From Deinococcus ficus (GTDB taxonomy: Bacteria; Deinococcota; Deinococci; Deinococcales; Deinococcaceae), in assembly GCF_003444775.1 (NCBI RefSeq), contig NZ_CP021081.1:1972001-2036000 (forward strand): DNA of 64,000 bases, in the 5' to 3' direction. The position numbers were made by a program, and so were the translations under genes. The notes below the pieces were generated by a model. The model worked only from the letters and a program-made list of their open reading frames with translations. It did not search any database and was not told the origin of the DNA. Below, in pieces: positions 1 through 13,715 of the stretch. The first letter of the stretch is position 1; each line of letters starts with the position of its first letter.

Positions 1-830
1 CTGATCACCTGCGCGCCCCGCGCGGCCAGCATGGCGGCCTTCACGCCCGCCCCGCCCGCGAGGTCCAGCACCCGCTCGCCCTGCACGTCCCCCAGCGCGT
101 CCACGCACGCGAGGCTCGCCGGGTTGATGGGCTGCACCTGCCCCTGCCGGTACGCCTCCGACTCCCGCAGCGGCCGGGCGAGTTCCACCCGTTCCACGCC
201 CTGCGGCCCGGGCGTGAGGGTGCTGCCCTCCGCCTCCAGGCTGCGCGCGCCAGCGTCCGACACCGTCAGCCACAGCGGCTGCGGCTGCAACAGATCGTTC
301 AGCGCGGCGTCTGCCTGCTCCCCGTAGGCGCGGCGGTACGTGTCCGCCAGCCAGCCGGGCAGCTCGGCGTCCTCCACCGGTACGGTCTCCACGCGGCGCA
401 GCACCGCGTTCACCAGCCCCGGAGGGGCCAGCCGCGCCAGCCGCGCCAGGTTCACGTACTCGTTCACGACCGCGTGCACCGGCGTGTCCAGGTGGAGTTT
501 CTCGAATGCACCGGCCATCAGCAGCGTCAGCACCTTCGGGTGCGTGTCCGCGCTCAGCAATCCCGACAGGGCCCGCTTCAGGCTGTCATGGTGGCGCAGG
601 GTGCCGTACACGATGTGCGTCGCCAGCCCCGCGTCCCGGGCCGGCAGGTGCGCCTTCGCCAGCGCCGCGTCCAGGGCCGGCGCCGCGAACCCCTCCCCTG
701 CCAGCACGCGCATCAGCACGCGTACGGCGATCTCCCGGGCGGGGTTCACCGGGTCCGGGCGGCGGTCTTGCGGACCTGTTCGGGAAGCGCCGCGGTCGTT
801 GGCGCGCGGACGGGCAGAGCGGGACGTCAT
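1..830 (-). CDS. rsmB: 16S rRNA (cytosine-C5) methyltransferase RsmB, partial (3' end beyond window)
   Basis: The reading frame from ATG at 830 runs off the left edge. Residues about 20-150 read as a NusB-like RNA-binding domain ([30 protein letters not shown]), followed by the start of the Rossmann methyltransferase fold with the SAM motif [19 protein letters not shown] close to the edge. That order is the RsmB/Sun architecture, which methylates C967 of 16S rRNA using S-adenosylmethionine. The catalytic cysteines would lie beyond the window. The start is supported by a TATGCT -10 box six bases upstream, suggesting a leaderless mRNA. It is divergent from the small membrane protein at 886. The first 20 residues are Arg/Pro-rich and probably disordered. 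Confidence 0.88.
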   Translation of the reverse strand, partial: MTSRSARPRANDRGASRTGPQDRRPDPVNPAREIAVRVLMRVLAGEGFAAPALDAALAKAHLPARDAGLATHIVYGTLRHHDSLKRALSGLLSADTHPKVLTLLMAGAFEKLHLDTPVHAVVNEYVNLARLARLAPPGLVNAVLRRVETVPVEDAELPGWLADTYRRAYGEQADAALNDLLQPQPLWLTVSDAGARSLEAEGSTLTPGPQGVERVELARPLRESEAYRQGQVQPINPASLACVDALGDVQGERVLDLAGGAGVKAAMLAARGAQVI

Positions 831-836
831 CCCCGC

Positions 837-842
837 AGCATA
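837..842 (-). promoter_or_regulatory. leaderless -10 box of rsmB
   Basis: TATGCT on the minus strand, 6 nt before the rsmB ATG. It is back to back with the -10 box of the divergent gene at 874-879. Confidence 0.6.
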
Positions 843-873
843 CGCCGGGGCATCCGGCGACACGGTGGCGCGG

Positions 874-879
874 TACCGT
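874..879 (+). promoter_or_regulatory. leaderless -10 box of the 886 gene
   Basis: TACCGT ends 6 nt before ATG 886. It helps choose that ATG over the much longer upstream open frame, which is only antisense to rsmB. Confidence 0.55.
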
Positions 880-885
880 CAGCGC

Positions 886-1359
886 ATGGACGCGCCCGCC
901 GGCCCTTCTCCCCTGTCCCGCGCGACCCCGGCCCTGGCGGTCCTTCTGGCCGTCCTGACCGGGGTGTTCTGGGTGGGCGGCGGCAACCGGCTCCAACACC
1001 CGTCGGAAGCTGTCAACGTCCCCACTGCACCTGCCAGCCAGCGGGAGCGGACAGGCGCAGCGGAAGCCCTGAAGGCCCTCATGGACCAGCCTCAGGTCCC
1101 GGGCCGCCCCATTCCGGGCGGGGTACGGTACGACCTGGACGAAACCGCCTTCGGCAACAGCACCACCCTCACGGTCCGGGAAGACGGCTCGCGCATTGTC
1201 GAAGTGCGCGAACCGAGGGTTCCCACCGAGGCACTCGGAACCGTGGAGGGCCGTGGACAGGGAACGCGCCAGGCGGTCATTCTGGACGGGCCTCTGCGGG
1301 GGGCTCGGGTCGAAGCCTCCCCGGACACCTGGACGCTCACCCTGCCGCTCCCGCAGTAA
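886..1359 (+). CDS. small membrane-anchored protein of unknown function
   Basis: 157 residues, family not recognised. Residues about 13-30 (ATPALAVLLAVLTGVFWV) form one hydrophobic segment, either an uncleaved anchor or a signal peptide. A charged linker (about 45-80) leads to a C-terminal part of alternating short hydrophobic strands ending TWTLTLPLPQ, which looks beta-rich and exported. There are no cysteines or obvious catalytic motifs. The start is fixed by the TACCGT box and by the divergent rsmB promoter; the open frame upstream of it is an antisense shadow. It is followed by the YciI gene, which has its own promoter-like box. Confidence 0.65.
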   Translation: MDAPAGPSPLSRATPALAVLLAVLTGVFWVGGGNRLQHPSEAVNVPTAPASQRERTGAAEALKALMDQPQVPGRPIPGGVRYDLDETAFGNSTTLTVREDGSRIVEVREPRVPTEALGTVEGRGQGTRQAVILDGPLRGARVEASPDTWTLTLPLPQ

Positions 1360-1381
1360 ACCCACGGTGGAAGGGCTGGCC

Positions 1382-1387
1382 TACACT
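1382..1387 (+). promoter_or_regulatory. -10 box of the YciI-family gene
   Basis: TACACT, 9 nt before ATG 1397. The 5' UTR would be absent or a few bases long. Confidence 0.5.
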
Positions 1388-1396
1388 GGGCCGCAC

Positions 1397-1693
1397 ATGC
1401 ACTACCTTCTCTTCTACCGCTTCCGGTACGCCGACCACGCGCAGCGCCGCGAACCCTACCGCGCCGACCACCTGAGTTACGCCAGGGCGGCGGTGGCCCG
1501 CGGGGAGTTGCTGCTGGGCGGCGCCCTCGCCGATCCCATGGACGGTGCCGTCCTGCTGTTCCATGGGGACAGCCCCGACGCGGCCCGCGCCTTTGCGGAG
1601 AACGACCCCTACGTGCAGGGCGGCCTCGTGGAAAGCTGGGAAGTCCGCCCCTGGACGACCGTGGTCGGAGCCGGAGCCGCCTCTCCTCATTAA
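1397..1693 (+). CDS. YciI-family (YCII-related) protein
   Basis: 98 residues, the normal size for the YCII fold, a ferredoxin-like alpha/beta dimer related to dienelactone isomerases. Visible signatures are the N-terminal strand MHYLLFYRF, the RADHLSYARAAVARGELLLG segment containing the conserved His of the family, and the DPYVQGGLVESWEVRPW C-terminal block. The substrate is unknown; some family members act on small organic acids, but this sequence alone does not show which. An ATG at 1397 fits the domain start, and the upstream in-frame extension lies inside the preceding gene. A bidirectional terminator follows. Confidence 0.75.
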   Translation: MHYLLFYRFRYADHAQRREPYRADHLSYARAAVARGELLLGGALADPMDGAVLLFHGDSPDAARAFAENDPYVQGGLVESWEVRPWTTVVGAGAASPH

Positions 1694-1709
1694 GCACCAG
1701 AGAACAGCA

Positions 1710-1738
1710 GCGGGCCGCCAATGAAAAGGGCGGCCCGC
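1710..1738. terminator. bidirectional terminator between the YciI gene and secA
   Basis: A perfect 10-bp GC stem (GCGGGCCGCC with GGCGGCCCGC) closes a 9-base A-rich loop between two convergent genes. Both outer flanks are pyrimidine-rich in the reading direction but have no long T run. Confidence 0.75.
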
Positions 1739-1755
1739 CGGCTTTCACTTCTGCT

Positions 1756-4365
<2,610 letters not shown>

Positions 4366-4374
4366 ATACGCGAG

Positions 4375-4380
4375 AGTATA
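4375..4380 (-). promoter_or_regulatory. -10 box of secA
   Basis: TATACT on the minus strand, 9 nt before the secA ATG, inside an unusually AT-rich patch. No convincing -35. Confidence 0.6.
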
Positions 4381-4448
4381 CGCGTCCCGCTGAGCGGCAG
4401 GCCGCCATGTTCAGTGGGGGAAGCGAAGGAGAGTTGAGTGGGTCAGGC

Positions 4449-5471
4449 TCAGGCCTGGGGGGCCAGGGCGGCCAGGGGCGCGTACGCCTCGGCGCCCTCG
4501 GCCAGGGTGCCCGGCGCCCGGCCGGCCGTGATGGCGGCCGCGCCGGCCAGGGCGATCATGGCGCCGTTGTCGGTGTTCAGGCCGCGGCCCGGGAACACCA
4601 CCCGCAGGCCCGTGCCCGCGAACGCCTCGCGCAGCGCCCGGTTCGCCGCCACGCCGCCCGACACGACCACCGTGTCCCGCCCGGTCGCCTCGGCCGCGCG
4701 CCGCGTGGTCTTCACGAGCGTGTGCACCGCGGCTTTCTGGAAGCTCGCGGCGAGGTCCGGCGCGCTGGCGCCCGCCCGGTGGGCGAGCAGGGCGGCGGTC
4801 TTCAGGCCGCTGAAACTGAAGTCGAAGCCCTTTTGCCCCTGCAACGGCTCCTTGAACGGCACGGCGTCCGGGTTGCCGGTCAGGGCCGCCTCAGCGATGG
4901 CCGGGCCGCCCGGGTACCCCAGCCCGGACAGCCGGGCGATCTTGTCGAAGGCCTCGCCGGCCGCGTCGTCCTTCGTGGCGCCCACCAGCACGTACTCGCC
5001 CTCGCGGGGCACGTCGAACAGGTGCGTGTGCCCACCCGACACCACCAGCGCCAGGAAGGGCGGGGCGAGCTCCGCCTCGGACGCCGCGGCGAAGATGTGG
5101 CCCTCCAGGTGGTGCGTGGCGTGGAAGGGCACGCCGAGCGCCTGCGCCACCCCCTTGCCGTACATCAGGCCCACCAGCAGCGCCCCCACGAGGCCCGGCC
5201 CGGAGGTGGCCGCGACCGCGCCGAGCTCGTCCACGGTCACGCCCGCCTCGGCCAGGGCGTCCCCCATCACCGCGTCGATGCGTTCCACGTGCTCGCGGCT
5301 GGCGAGTTCCGGCATCACGCCCCCGTACTGGGCGTGCACCGTCTGGGACCACACCCGGTTGGCCAGCACCCGCACCCGGCCGCCCGTTAGTTCCACCACG
5401 CCCACGCCCGTGTCGTCGCAGGACGTGTCGATGCCCAGAATCAGCGTGCGGGGGTGCGGTGCGGCGTTCAT
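4449..5471 (-). CDS. tsaD: tRNA N6-adenosine threonylcarbamoyltransferase TsaD
   Basis: 340 residues, the usual length. TsaD (Kae1/YgjD) transfers the threonylcarbamoyl group onto A37 of ANN-reading tRNAs, working with TsaB and TsaE. It has the ASKHA fold: the N-terminal phosphate motif LGIDTSCDDTGVGVVE, metal-binding HATHH at residues 117-121, the SGGHTHLF loop and the C-terminal VSGGVAANRALRE nucleotide motif. The start at 5471 matches the family N-terminus and sits 8 nt after a TATGCT box; the much longer upstream open frame is antisense to the methyltransferase gene. Confidence 0.96.
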   Translation of the reverse strand: MNAAPHPRTLILGIDTSCDDTGVGVVELTGGRVRVLANRVWSQTVHAQYGGVMPELASREHVERIDAVMGDALAEAGVTVDELGAVAATSGPGLVGALLVGLMYGKGVAQALGVPFHATHHLEGHIFAAASEAELAPPFLALVVSGGHTHLFDVPREGEYVLVGATKDDAAGEAFDKIARLSGLGYPGGPAIAEAALTGNPDAVPFKEPLQGQKGFDFSFSGLKTAALLAHRAGASAPDLAASFQKAAVHTLVKTTRRAAEATGRDTVVVSGGVAANRALREAFAGTGLRVVFPGRGLNTDNGAMIALAGAAAITAGRAPGTLAEGAEAYAPLAALAPQA

Positions 5472-5479
5472 CGCGGGGG

Positions 5480-5485
5480 AGCATA
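5480..5485 (-). promoter_or_regulatory. leaderless -10 box of tsaD
   Basis: TATGCT on the minus strand, 8 nt before the ATG. Confidence 0.6.
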
Positions 5486-5654
5486 GCAGGCGGCCGTGAA
5501 CTAGGCCGGGTGGCCGATGACAGCCGGGGGGGCCCGGGGCATCATGACGGCACTTTCCCGGAGGCTCCCCTTGCGCTTGCGTTGACCCCTTCAGAACCGG
5601 CTTCCCGACCTGCGCGACAGCGCGGGCCCATTCACTTGACCCTGAAGGTGTTTC

Positions 5655-6404
5655 ATGACGCACTGGACTGAATCGTTTTACCCGCAGCAGGACGCCCTGA
5701 CCGGCTGTTACGCGGCCCCGATCCACCCCTTTCACACCGCGCTGGCCTCGCGCGTCACCGCGCAGCTGGGGCGCCCCGGCACGCTGCTGGAACTCGGCGC
5801 GGGCGGCGGGCAGTTCGCGGTGAGCGCCGCGCTGCTCGGGCATAAGGTCACCGCCCTGGACCTCTGGGCCGGCGCGGGCGAGTTTACGCGCCGCCTCGCC
5901 CGGACGCAGGGGGTGAATGTGGAGGTCGTCACCGGCAGCTTCTACGACGCGCCGCTGCCCCGAACCTTCGACGCCGTGTGTTACTGGGACGGCTTCGGCA
6001 TCGGCACGGACGCCGAGCAGCGGCACCTCCTGACGCGCCTCCACGACTGGCTGGCCCCGTCGGGCACAGGCTTTGTCGAGGTGTACACCCCCTGGTACTG
6101 GGCGCGCCACGCCGGCTTCACCCGCCAGGACGAGGCCTACACTCAGGTGTACGGCTTTGATGCCGACGGGTGCCGCATGACCGACACGTACACGCCGGTC
6201 ACCGGCGACCCCATCACCCAGAGCTTGCGCTGCTACAGCCCCGCTGACCTGCGCCTGCTGCTGACCGGCACCGGCCTCACCCTGACCGGACTGTGGCCCG
6301 GCGGCGAGTACGACCCGGTCACCCGGACCTGGCACCCGGAGGTGCCGCTGGCCCGCGCGCAGAGCTACACAGCGCTGCTCACCCGCGAAAGCGCGCCCAG
6401 CTAG
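5655..6404 (+). CDS. class I SAM-dependent methyltransferase
   Basis: 249 residues. SAM motif I is ELGAGGG at residues 46-52, motif II is VTALDLW, and the motif-IV-like segment is FDAVCYWDGFGIGTD, giving a canonical Rossmann methyltransferase core. The C-terminal part (SLRCYSPADLRLLLTGTGL) resembles the lid region of small-molecule methyltransferases. Substrate unknown. An AAGGTG Shine-Dalgarno five bases before the ATG supports the start, so this gene is leadered, unlike many neighbours. It is divergent from tsaD and convergent with the 6412 gene; nothing nearby suggests a pathway. Confidence 0.85.
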   Translation: MTHWTESFYPQQDALTGCYAAPIHPFHTALASRVTAQLGRPGTLLELGAGGGQFAVSAALLGHKVTALDLWAGAGEFTRRLARTQGVNVEVVTGSFYDAPLPRTFDAVCYWDGFGIGTDAEQRHLLTRLHDWLAPSGTGFVEVYTPWYWARHAGFTRQDEAYTQVYGFDADGCRMTDTYTPVTGDPITQSLRCYSPADLRLLLTGTGLTLTGLWPGGEYDPVTRTWHPEVPLARAQSYTALLTRESAPS

Positions 6405-6411
6405 TCGGCGT

Positions 6412-6780
6412 TCAGCGCTGCTGGTCGCGCACGGCGGCCAGGGTTTCCTCGAACTCGTCCAGGAACTCGTCTTCCAGCAGGCGGTCGCGGATCAGTTCGT
6501 CCTGTTCGGTCACGACCTGCTGGCGCGCCCAGCGGACCCGGGCCTGCCGGGCGCTGCTCACGTTGCCCTTCCCGGCGATGAAGTGCGCGGCGTGCCGCAC
6601 GGCCTGGGTGGGGTCGTCGGTGGGGGCGGTCACGCTGAGGTTGCGCAGGCCGCCGTGCTCGCTGACCAGCGAGCAGATCACCTCGATGCGCTGGCCGCGC
6701 CGGGCGAGGAATACCTGATCCACACGCCACATGCTGGTGGCCCGCAGGGGGACCAGGGTGCGGGGGTGCCGGCGGGCCAC
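6412..6780 (-). CDS. conserved small protein of unknown function, coupled to butyrate kinase gene
   Basis: 122 residues, family not recognised. The N-terminal half looks like a compact beta-rich domain (MWRVDQVFLARRGQRIEVIC), followed by a segment with two His (AVRHAAHFIAGKGN) and a highly acidic helical tail (LLEDEFLDEFEETLAAV). It begins four bases after the stop of the kinase gene, so the two are probably co-transcribed and translationally linked. No signal peptide or membrane segment. The start ATG at 6780 gives Arg-rich MARRHPRTLVPLRA; a start at the internal MWRV would also be possible. Confidence 0.6.
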   Translation of the reverse strand: MARRHPRTLVPLRATSMWRVDQVFLARRGQRIEVICSLVSEHGGLRNLSVTAPTDDPTQAVRHAAHFIAGKGNVSSARQARVRWARQQVVTEQDELIRDRLLEDEFLDEFEETLAAVRDQQR

Positions 6781-6784
6781 GCGC

Positions 6785-7894
6785 TCAGGCTCCCTGGGGG
6801 GGCGCGGCGTCGGCGGGCGGGGTGGGGGGTTTCCAGTCGCGGGCGGCTTCCAGGCCCAGCAGGACCCGGCCGGCGCCCTCGGCGAGCGCCTCGAGTTCCA
6901 GTTCGCCGGGAATCACGAGGACGGGGGCCACCCAGGCGAGGCGGCGCTCGATGCGGTCCATCAGGGCGTCCCAGCGGGCCGCGCCGCCGGTCAGGACGAT
7001 GGCGTCCGGGCGGCTCTGCAAGGCCCCGACCTGCTCCATGGTGGCCTTGCAGGCCTGATGAACGAAGGCGGCCACGGCGGCGCGGACATCCTCCTCGCCA
7101 GCCTCGCGGGCCTCGAGGTCCTTGAGGCTGGCGCTGCCGGTCAGGGACTGCATGCCGCTGGCGCCTGCAAGGAGTTTCAGGGTGCCGTCCACGCCATATT
7201 TCTGCGCAAGTTTCAGCAGGGCGCGGGTGGGCAGCGGGCCGCTCTGCACGGCGCCCATGGGGCCGCCGTCGGGGCCGGTGCCGCTGGAGTCGATGGCGCG
7301 GCCCTTCTCGAACGCGGTGACGCTGCTGGTGGCCCCCAGATGCGCGACGACGATGCGGGCGTCCTGGAGGCGTTTGCCGATGTCGTGCGCGGCGCGGCGG
7401 GCGGCCACACGGGCGTTCAGGGCGTGGTACTCGGCGCGGCGTTTCACGCCCCGGACGCCGGTTTCACGGGCCTCGGGGATCAGTTCGTCCACGCTCTGCG
7501 GGTCCACCACGAAGGCCGGCACGCCCCGGGCCTGCGCGACCGCCAGGGCCAGCGGCACGCCCAGGTTGGAGACGTGCGGAAGGGTGCCGTCGTCGCTTTG
7601 CACGGCGTACTCGGCCATGTCGGGGGTGACGTGGTACGTCCCGGCGGGCACCTGCCCGATCATGCCGCCCCGGCCGACCACGGCCGCTGGCGCCGGCCAG
7701 TCGCGGGTGACGTCCAGCACCCGCTGCACGAGGTCAGGCAGGTCGTGGATGCTGGGCGTGTGCGGCAGGGGCAGCTCGGCGCGCTCCAGTTTCAGGCGGA
7801 GCTGACCGGGCAGCGCGGCGTTGTCGCTCGGCGCGATGGTGGCGCACGCGAGCTTCAGGCCGCTGGTTCCGGGATTGATCACGTAGGCGATCAC
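6785..7894 (-). CDS. buk: butyrate kinase / acetokinase-family acyl kinase
   Basis: 369 residues, close to clostridial Buk. It has the ASKHA acetate/butyrate kinase fold: the N-terminal phosphate loop INPGTSGLKLA, the VVGRGGMI motif specific to Buk-type members, the VAHLGATSSVTAFEKGRAID adenosine-side motif, and VLTGGAARWDALMD near the C-terminus. It should interconvert an acyl phosphate and a short-chain carboxylate with ADP/ATP. No phosphotransbutyrylase gene is adjacent, so the substrate (butyrate, isobutyrate or another short acid) is open. GTG start, preceded by TAGGCT eight bases away. Co-directional with the small gene at 6412. Confidence 0.85.
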   Translation of the reverse strand: MIAYVINPGTSGLKLACATIAPSDNAALPGQLRLKLERAELPLPHTPSIHDLPDLVQRVLDVTRDWPAPAAVVGRGGMIGQVPAGTYHVTPDMAEYAVQSDDGTLPHVSNLGVPLALAVAQARGVPAFVVDPQSVDELIPEARETGVRGVKRRAEYHALNARVAARRAAHDIGKRLQDARIVVAHLGATSSVTAFEKGRAIDSSGTGPDGGPMGAVQSGPLPTRALLKLAQKYGVDGTLKLLAGASGMQSLTGSASLKDLEAREAGEEDVRAAVAAFVHQACKATMEQVGALQSRPDAIVLTGGAARWDALMDRIERRLAWVAPVLVIPGELELEALAEGAGRVLLGLEAARDWKPPTPPADAAPPQGA

Positions 7895-7902
7895 AACACG
7901 CC

Positions 7903-7908
7903 AGCCTA
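7903..7908 (-). promoter_or_regulatory. leaderless -10 box of the butyrate kinase gene
   Basis: TAGGCT on the minus strand, 8 nt before the GTG start. Confidence 0.5.
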
Positions 7909-7973
7909 GCAGATGCCCGGTGGTCGCGGTATGCCCCCCGGCAGATGACAGGCGGGGGGGTGTCTCACGTGGC

Positions 7974-8015
7974 GGGGCGGGAAGGGGCGGGAGTTTCCCG
8001 CCGCCTCCCCGCCCC
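7974..8015 (-). terminator. terminator-like hairpin downstream of hpf
   Basis: Long G+C stem (GGGGCGGG..GGCGGGA pairing with TCCCGCC..CCCGCCCC) just past the hpf stop. There is no T run, so termination efficiency is uncertain. Confidence 0.55.
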
Positions 8016-8025
8016 TATGCAGTGA

Positions 8026-8592
<567 letters not shown>

Positions 8593-8660
8593 AGGTCACC
8601 TCGCTTCTTTCCCGTCTCAGGGACGCGCCCCGTGAGGTTCATCCCTGTGCCGGTACCCCG

Positions 8661-8690
8661 AGGGTAGCCCGCCTGTCATGGGCGTGTCAC
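8661..8690 (-). promoter_or_regulatory. promoter of hpf with -35 and -10
   Basis: On the minus strand GTGACA (8685-8690), 18-bp spacer, TACCCT (8661-8666). It resembles the sigma-70 consensus and would give a leader of about 60 nt with a Shine-Dalgarno. Confidence 0.55.
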
Positions 8691-8797
8691 GCGAGGAGCC
8701 CACAGTAACCTCTTATGGAAAGGCGTATGGTAGGGAGCGGAGTGAGCCGCGGCCGGGCCCCGACCCGGGCCCCGCGCTGACGCCCCCAGCCGCCCAC

Positions 8798-9478
8798 ATG
8801 AAGACGAACCGCGAGGAACAGGACCAGGCCCGGCGCGAGCGGATTGCCCGCGCCGCCTTCGAGCTGTTCGCCCGCAGCGGCCTGGAGGCCACCAGCGCGC
8901 AGGACATCGCCCAGGCGGCGTTCGTGAGCCGCACCAACCTGTACCGCTACTTTCCCAGCAAGGTGCACATGCTCCTGGCGCACTTCGAGAAGGCCGTGCA
9001 GGCCAGCCGCGACGAGGCCCTCAGTCGCCTGCAGGGCGGCGCGGCGCCGCAGCAGGTATGGGAGAACGTCACGGCCCGCATGGCCGACCTGGGCGTGCGC
9101 TACCGGCACCTGGTGGGCGCCGTGGGGCAGGCGGTGCTGTCCGCGCGGCTGCCGCGCCTGGACGCCCGCGCGCCCCTGCGCCGGGACGCCAGCGACCTGA
9201 CCCTTCCCGACGACCTGGGACTGCGCACCGCCCTGATGCTCACCACCCTGGTGGAACCTGTGCTGCTCGCCATGCAGCGCGGCGGGCATCTGCGCCCGGG
9301 GCTGGACGTCACGCACCTGAGCGTGCTGCTGGTGGACGCCTGCCTGCTGTCGCTGCTGCACGGCGGGCACCGCACGCAACGGGAGGTCATGCAGGACTGG
9401 CAGGAGCGTTTCAGCCTGCTGCTGCACGGCGCCCTGAGCGACCCGGCCGCCAGCGCGGCCCGGCACCGCCGCCCCTGA
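8798..9478 (+). CDS. TetR/AcrR-family transcriptional regulator
   Basis: 226 residues. The N-terminal helix-turn-helix is canonical: [20 protein letters not shown], then [20 protein letters not shown], then [13 protein letters not shown]. The C-terminal ligand domain (about 70-226) is Ala/Leu-rich and not recognisable to a substrate. The ATG at 8798 gives the typical short TetR N-terminus; the 40-codon upstream in-frame extension lies in the divergent promoter region and is rejected. It is divergent from hpf and upstream of the SRPBCC gene. Its target is unknown; such regulators often control a neighbour or themselves. Confidence 0.88.
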   Translation: MKTNREEQDQARRERIARAAFELFARSGLEATSAQDIAQAAFVSRTNLYRYFPSKVHMLLAHFEKAVQASRDEALSRLQGGAAPQQVWENVTARMADLGVRYRHLVGAVGQAVLSARLPRLDARAPLRRDASDLTLPDDLGLRTALMLTTLVEPVLLAMQRGGHLRPGLDVTHLSVLLVDACLLSLLHGGHRTQREVMQDWQERFSLLLHGALSDPAASAARHRRP

Positions 9479-9514
9479 CGGCCGGGCGGGGCACGTGCGC
9501 CCGGGCGCTCACGG

Positions 9515-9520
9515 TACACT
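9515..9520 (+). promoter_or_regulatory. -10 box of the SRPBCC gene
   Basis: TACACT, 10 nt before ATG 9531. Confidence 0.5.
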
Positions 9521-9530
9521 CCCAGCAGGC

Positions 9531-10082
9531 ATGTCCGAATCCATTCAGATCAAACAGAACCTGATCGTCCGCGCCCGCCCGGACGTCCTGTACCGCCTCG
9601 CGCTGGAGCCCAAACGCCGCGCCGCCTGGGACCCGAACATCGTCAGTGCCGCCTACGAGGGCGGCGAGGGCCGGCTGACGAACAACGCCCTGGTGCGCCT
9701 CAAGCTCGCCCGGCGGCTGCTGGGGCTGTCGTTCACCGCGAAGTACGGCCAGCTGCAGGCCCCGCAGCGCGGCGGGTGGGAGAGCGTGCGGCACGTCGGG
9801 CCGCTGGAGAAACTCACGCAGGCCTGGACCTTCAAACCCATGCCCGGCGGCACGGAAGTCACGTTCAGCCTGAACGCCCGCGTGCGATACAGGTGGATCC
9901 GCCCGCAGATGGAACGCGTGCTGCACAACCTCGTGATGACCACCCTGCTGGAACTGCAGAAGCAGGTGGACGCCCAGGGCGCGCAGCTGATGCAGGACCT
10001 CGGGAAGGAAATGCAGGAAAAACAGAAGGCCGAGGCCAAAGCCGCCAAGGCCGCCGCGAAAGCCGCCCGGCGCCGCAAGTAA
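9531..10082 (+). CDS. SRPBCC (START-like / polyketide cyclase) superfamily protein
   Basis: 183 residues. Residues 1-145 read as a helix-grip fold: an initial strand IQIKQNLIVRARPDVLYRLA, the RRAAWDPNI helix, and a long C-terminal helix (RPQMERVLHNLVMTTLLELQ) that would cover a hydrophobic ligand pocket. The last 30 residues are a Lys/Ala repeat (KAEAKAAKAAAKAARRRK), a basic histone-like tail that may touch nucleic acid or the membrane. Ligand unknown. The leaderless-type box and the position after the TetR gene make separate transcription likely. A strong bidirectional terminator follows. Confidence 0.75.
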   Translation: MSESIQIKQNLIVRARPDVLYRLALEPKRRAAWDPNIVSAAYEGGEGRLTNNALVRLKLARRLLGLSFTAKYGQLQAPQRGGWESVRHVGPLEKLTQAWTFKPMPGGTEVTFSLNARVRYRWIRPQMERVLHNLVMTTLLELQKQVDAQGAQLMQDLGKEMQEKQKAEAKAAKAAAKAARRRK

Positions 10083-10090
10083 AAGTTATA

Positions 10091-10132
10091 AGCGCGGCCC
10101 GCCGGTTCCCATTGGGGCTGGCGGGCCGCGCT
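10091..10132. terminator. bidirectional terminator between the SRPBCC gene and the topA-side operon
   Basis: A perfect 13-bp stem AGCGCGGCCCGCC / GGCGGGCCGCGCT with further partial pairing in the loop, between two convergent genes. Confidence 0.8.
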
Positions 10133-10141
10133 TCTATGCCC

Positions 10142-10456
10142 TCAATCCGGGATGAACAGCAGCACCGTTGCCGCCTTCACCGGCAGGGCCGTCCAGGCCT
10201 CACCGGGCGGCACGCGGTACGACTCCGTGGCGCGCAGCCGCACGAAGTTGTTCAGCGGCAGGTCCACCACCGCCTCCCCACCCAGGCACACCACCCAGCC
10301 GGGCCCAGGCACCCCCGCCTGCGACCCGACCAGTGCCGTGATGCGCACCCCGCCGCCCGGCAGCGCCACCCACTGCCCCGGGGCGCCCTGCGCCAGTCGG
10401 GACAGGTGCAGCGCCTGCGGGACGGCAGGCGGAGCGGCAGGGAGGCGGACGGTCAT
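10142..10456 (-). CDS. small protein of unknown function downstream of topA
   Basis: 104 residues, not recognised with certainty. It is almost all short beta strands separated by Gly/Pro turns (GQWVALPGGGVRITALVGSQ, GPGWVVCLGGEAVVDLPLNN, ATVLLFIPD), a pattern typical of small cupin or quercetinase-like barrels. The usual cupin metal histidines are missing, so any cupin assignment is structural guesswork. It begins 22 bp after the topA stop on the same strand and is probably read as the last gene of a topA transcript. No signal peptide or membrane segment. Confidence 0.6.
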   Translation of the reverse strand: MTVRLPAAPPAVPQALHLSRLAQGAPGQWVALPGGGVRITALVGSQAGVPGPGWVVCLGGEAVVDLPLNNFVRLRATESYRVPPGEAWTALPVKAATVLLFIPD

Positions 10457-10478
10457 CAGCGCGGGCCAGGGAGGGGGA

Positions 10479-13373
<2,895 letters not shown>

Positions 13374-13715
13374 GACTTCAGGGCACTCCGTGTGCAGCAG
13401 GAAAGAGGCGGGAACAGGGGATTACGTACAGAACCGAAACTTGCGGCTGAGGGTAGCACAGGCCTCCGAGCCCTCCTGTCCCCACCACGACACTCCTGTC
13501 CGCCCCGGACGAGGACGGCGTTCGTGCGTCGCCAGCGGGAAAAGAAGGTCATAGGCGAGGCTACTGCCCCGCACCGCCAGCCTGAGAGACGGAAACTCAG
13601 TCGGGAAGCCCGGGTGGGCGCGCCTGGGGCCGCAACTGGCCCGCCTCCCTCCTGCCCGGGATGGCGGGCGAAGTTCACCACACTCTTCATTTTTTCTTCA
13701 TGCTACGGTGCACCC
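13374..13715. other. intergenic region between topA and the YdcF-like gene
   Basis: 342 bp with no convincing gene. It must hold the divergent promoters of topA and the 13716 gene. A CTGAG/CTCAG stem and a GGGAAGCCCGGG segment at about 13580-13612 superficially resemble cobalamin-riboswitch pieces, but the required B12 box is missing. No -10 box was found near the topA ATG, so topA probably has a longer leader. Confidence 0.5.
13704..13709 (+). promoter_or_regulatory. leaderless -10 box of the YdcF-like gene
   Basis: TACGGT, 6 nt before ATG 13716, after a T-rich stretch. Confidence 0.55.

Noticed and set aside
340..885. Long N-terminal extension of the 886 gene
   Set aside because: It is antisense to rsmB; the -10 box at 874-879 supports the ATG at 886.
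13530..13615. Segments resembling a cobalamin riboswitch (GGGAAAAG, CTGCCCCGC, CAGTCGGGAAGC)
   Set aside because: The order is suggestive, but the B12 box and the closing stem are missing and the downstream gene has no B12 link. A covariance-model search would settle it.
13670..13682. GAAGTTCACCACA, also at 22206-22218, as a shared operator
   Set aside because: A 13-bp match is expected several times by chance in 64 kb, and the contexts differ.
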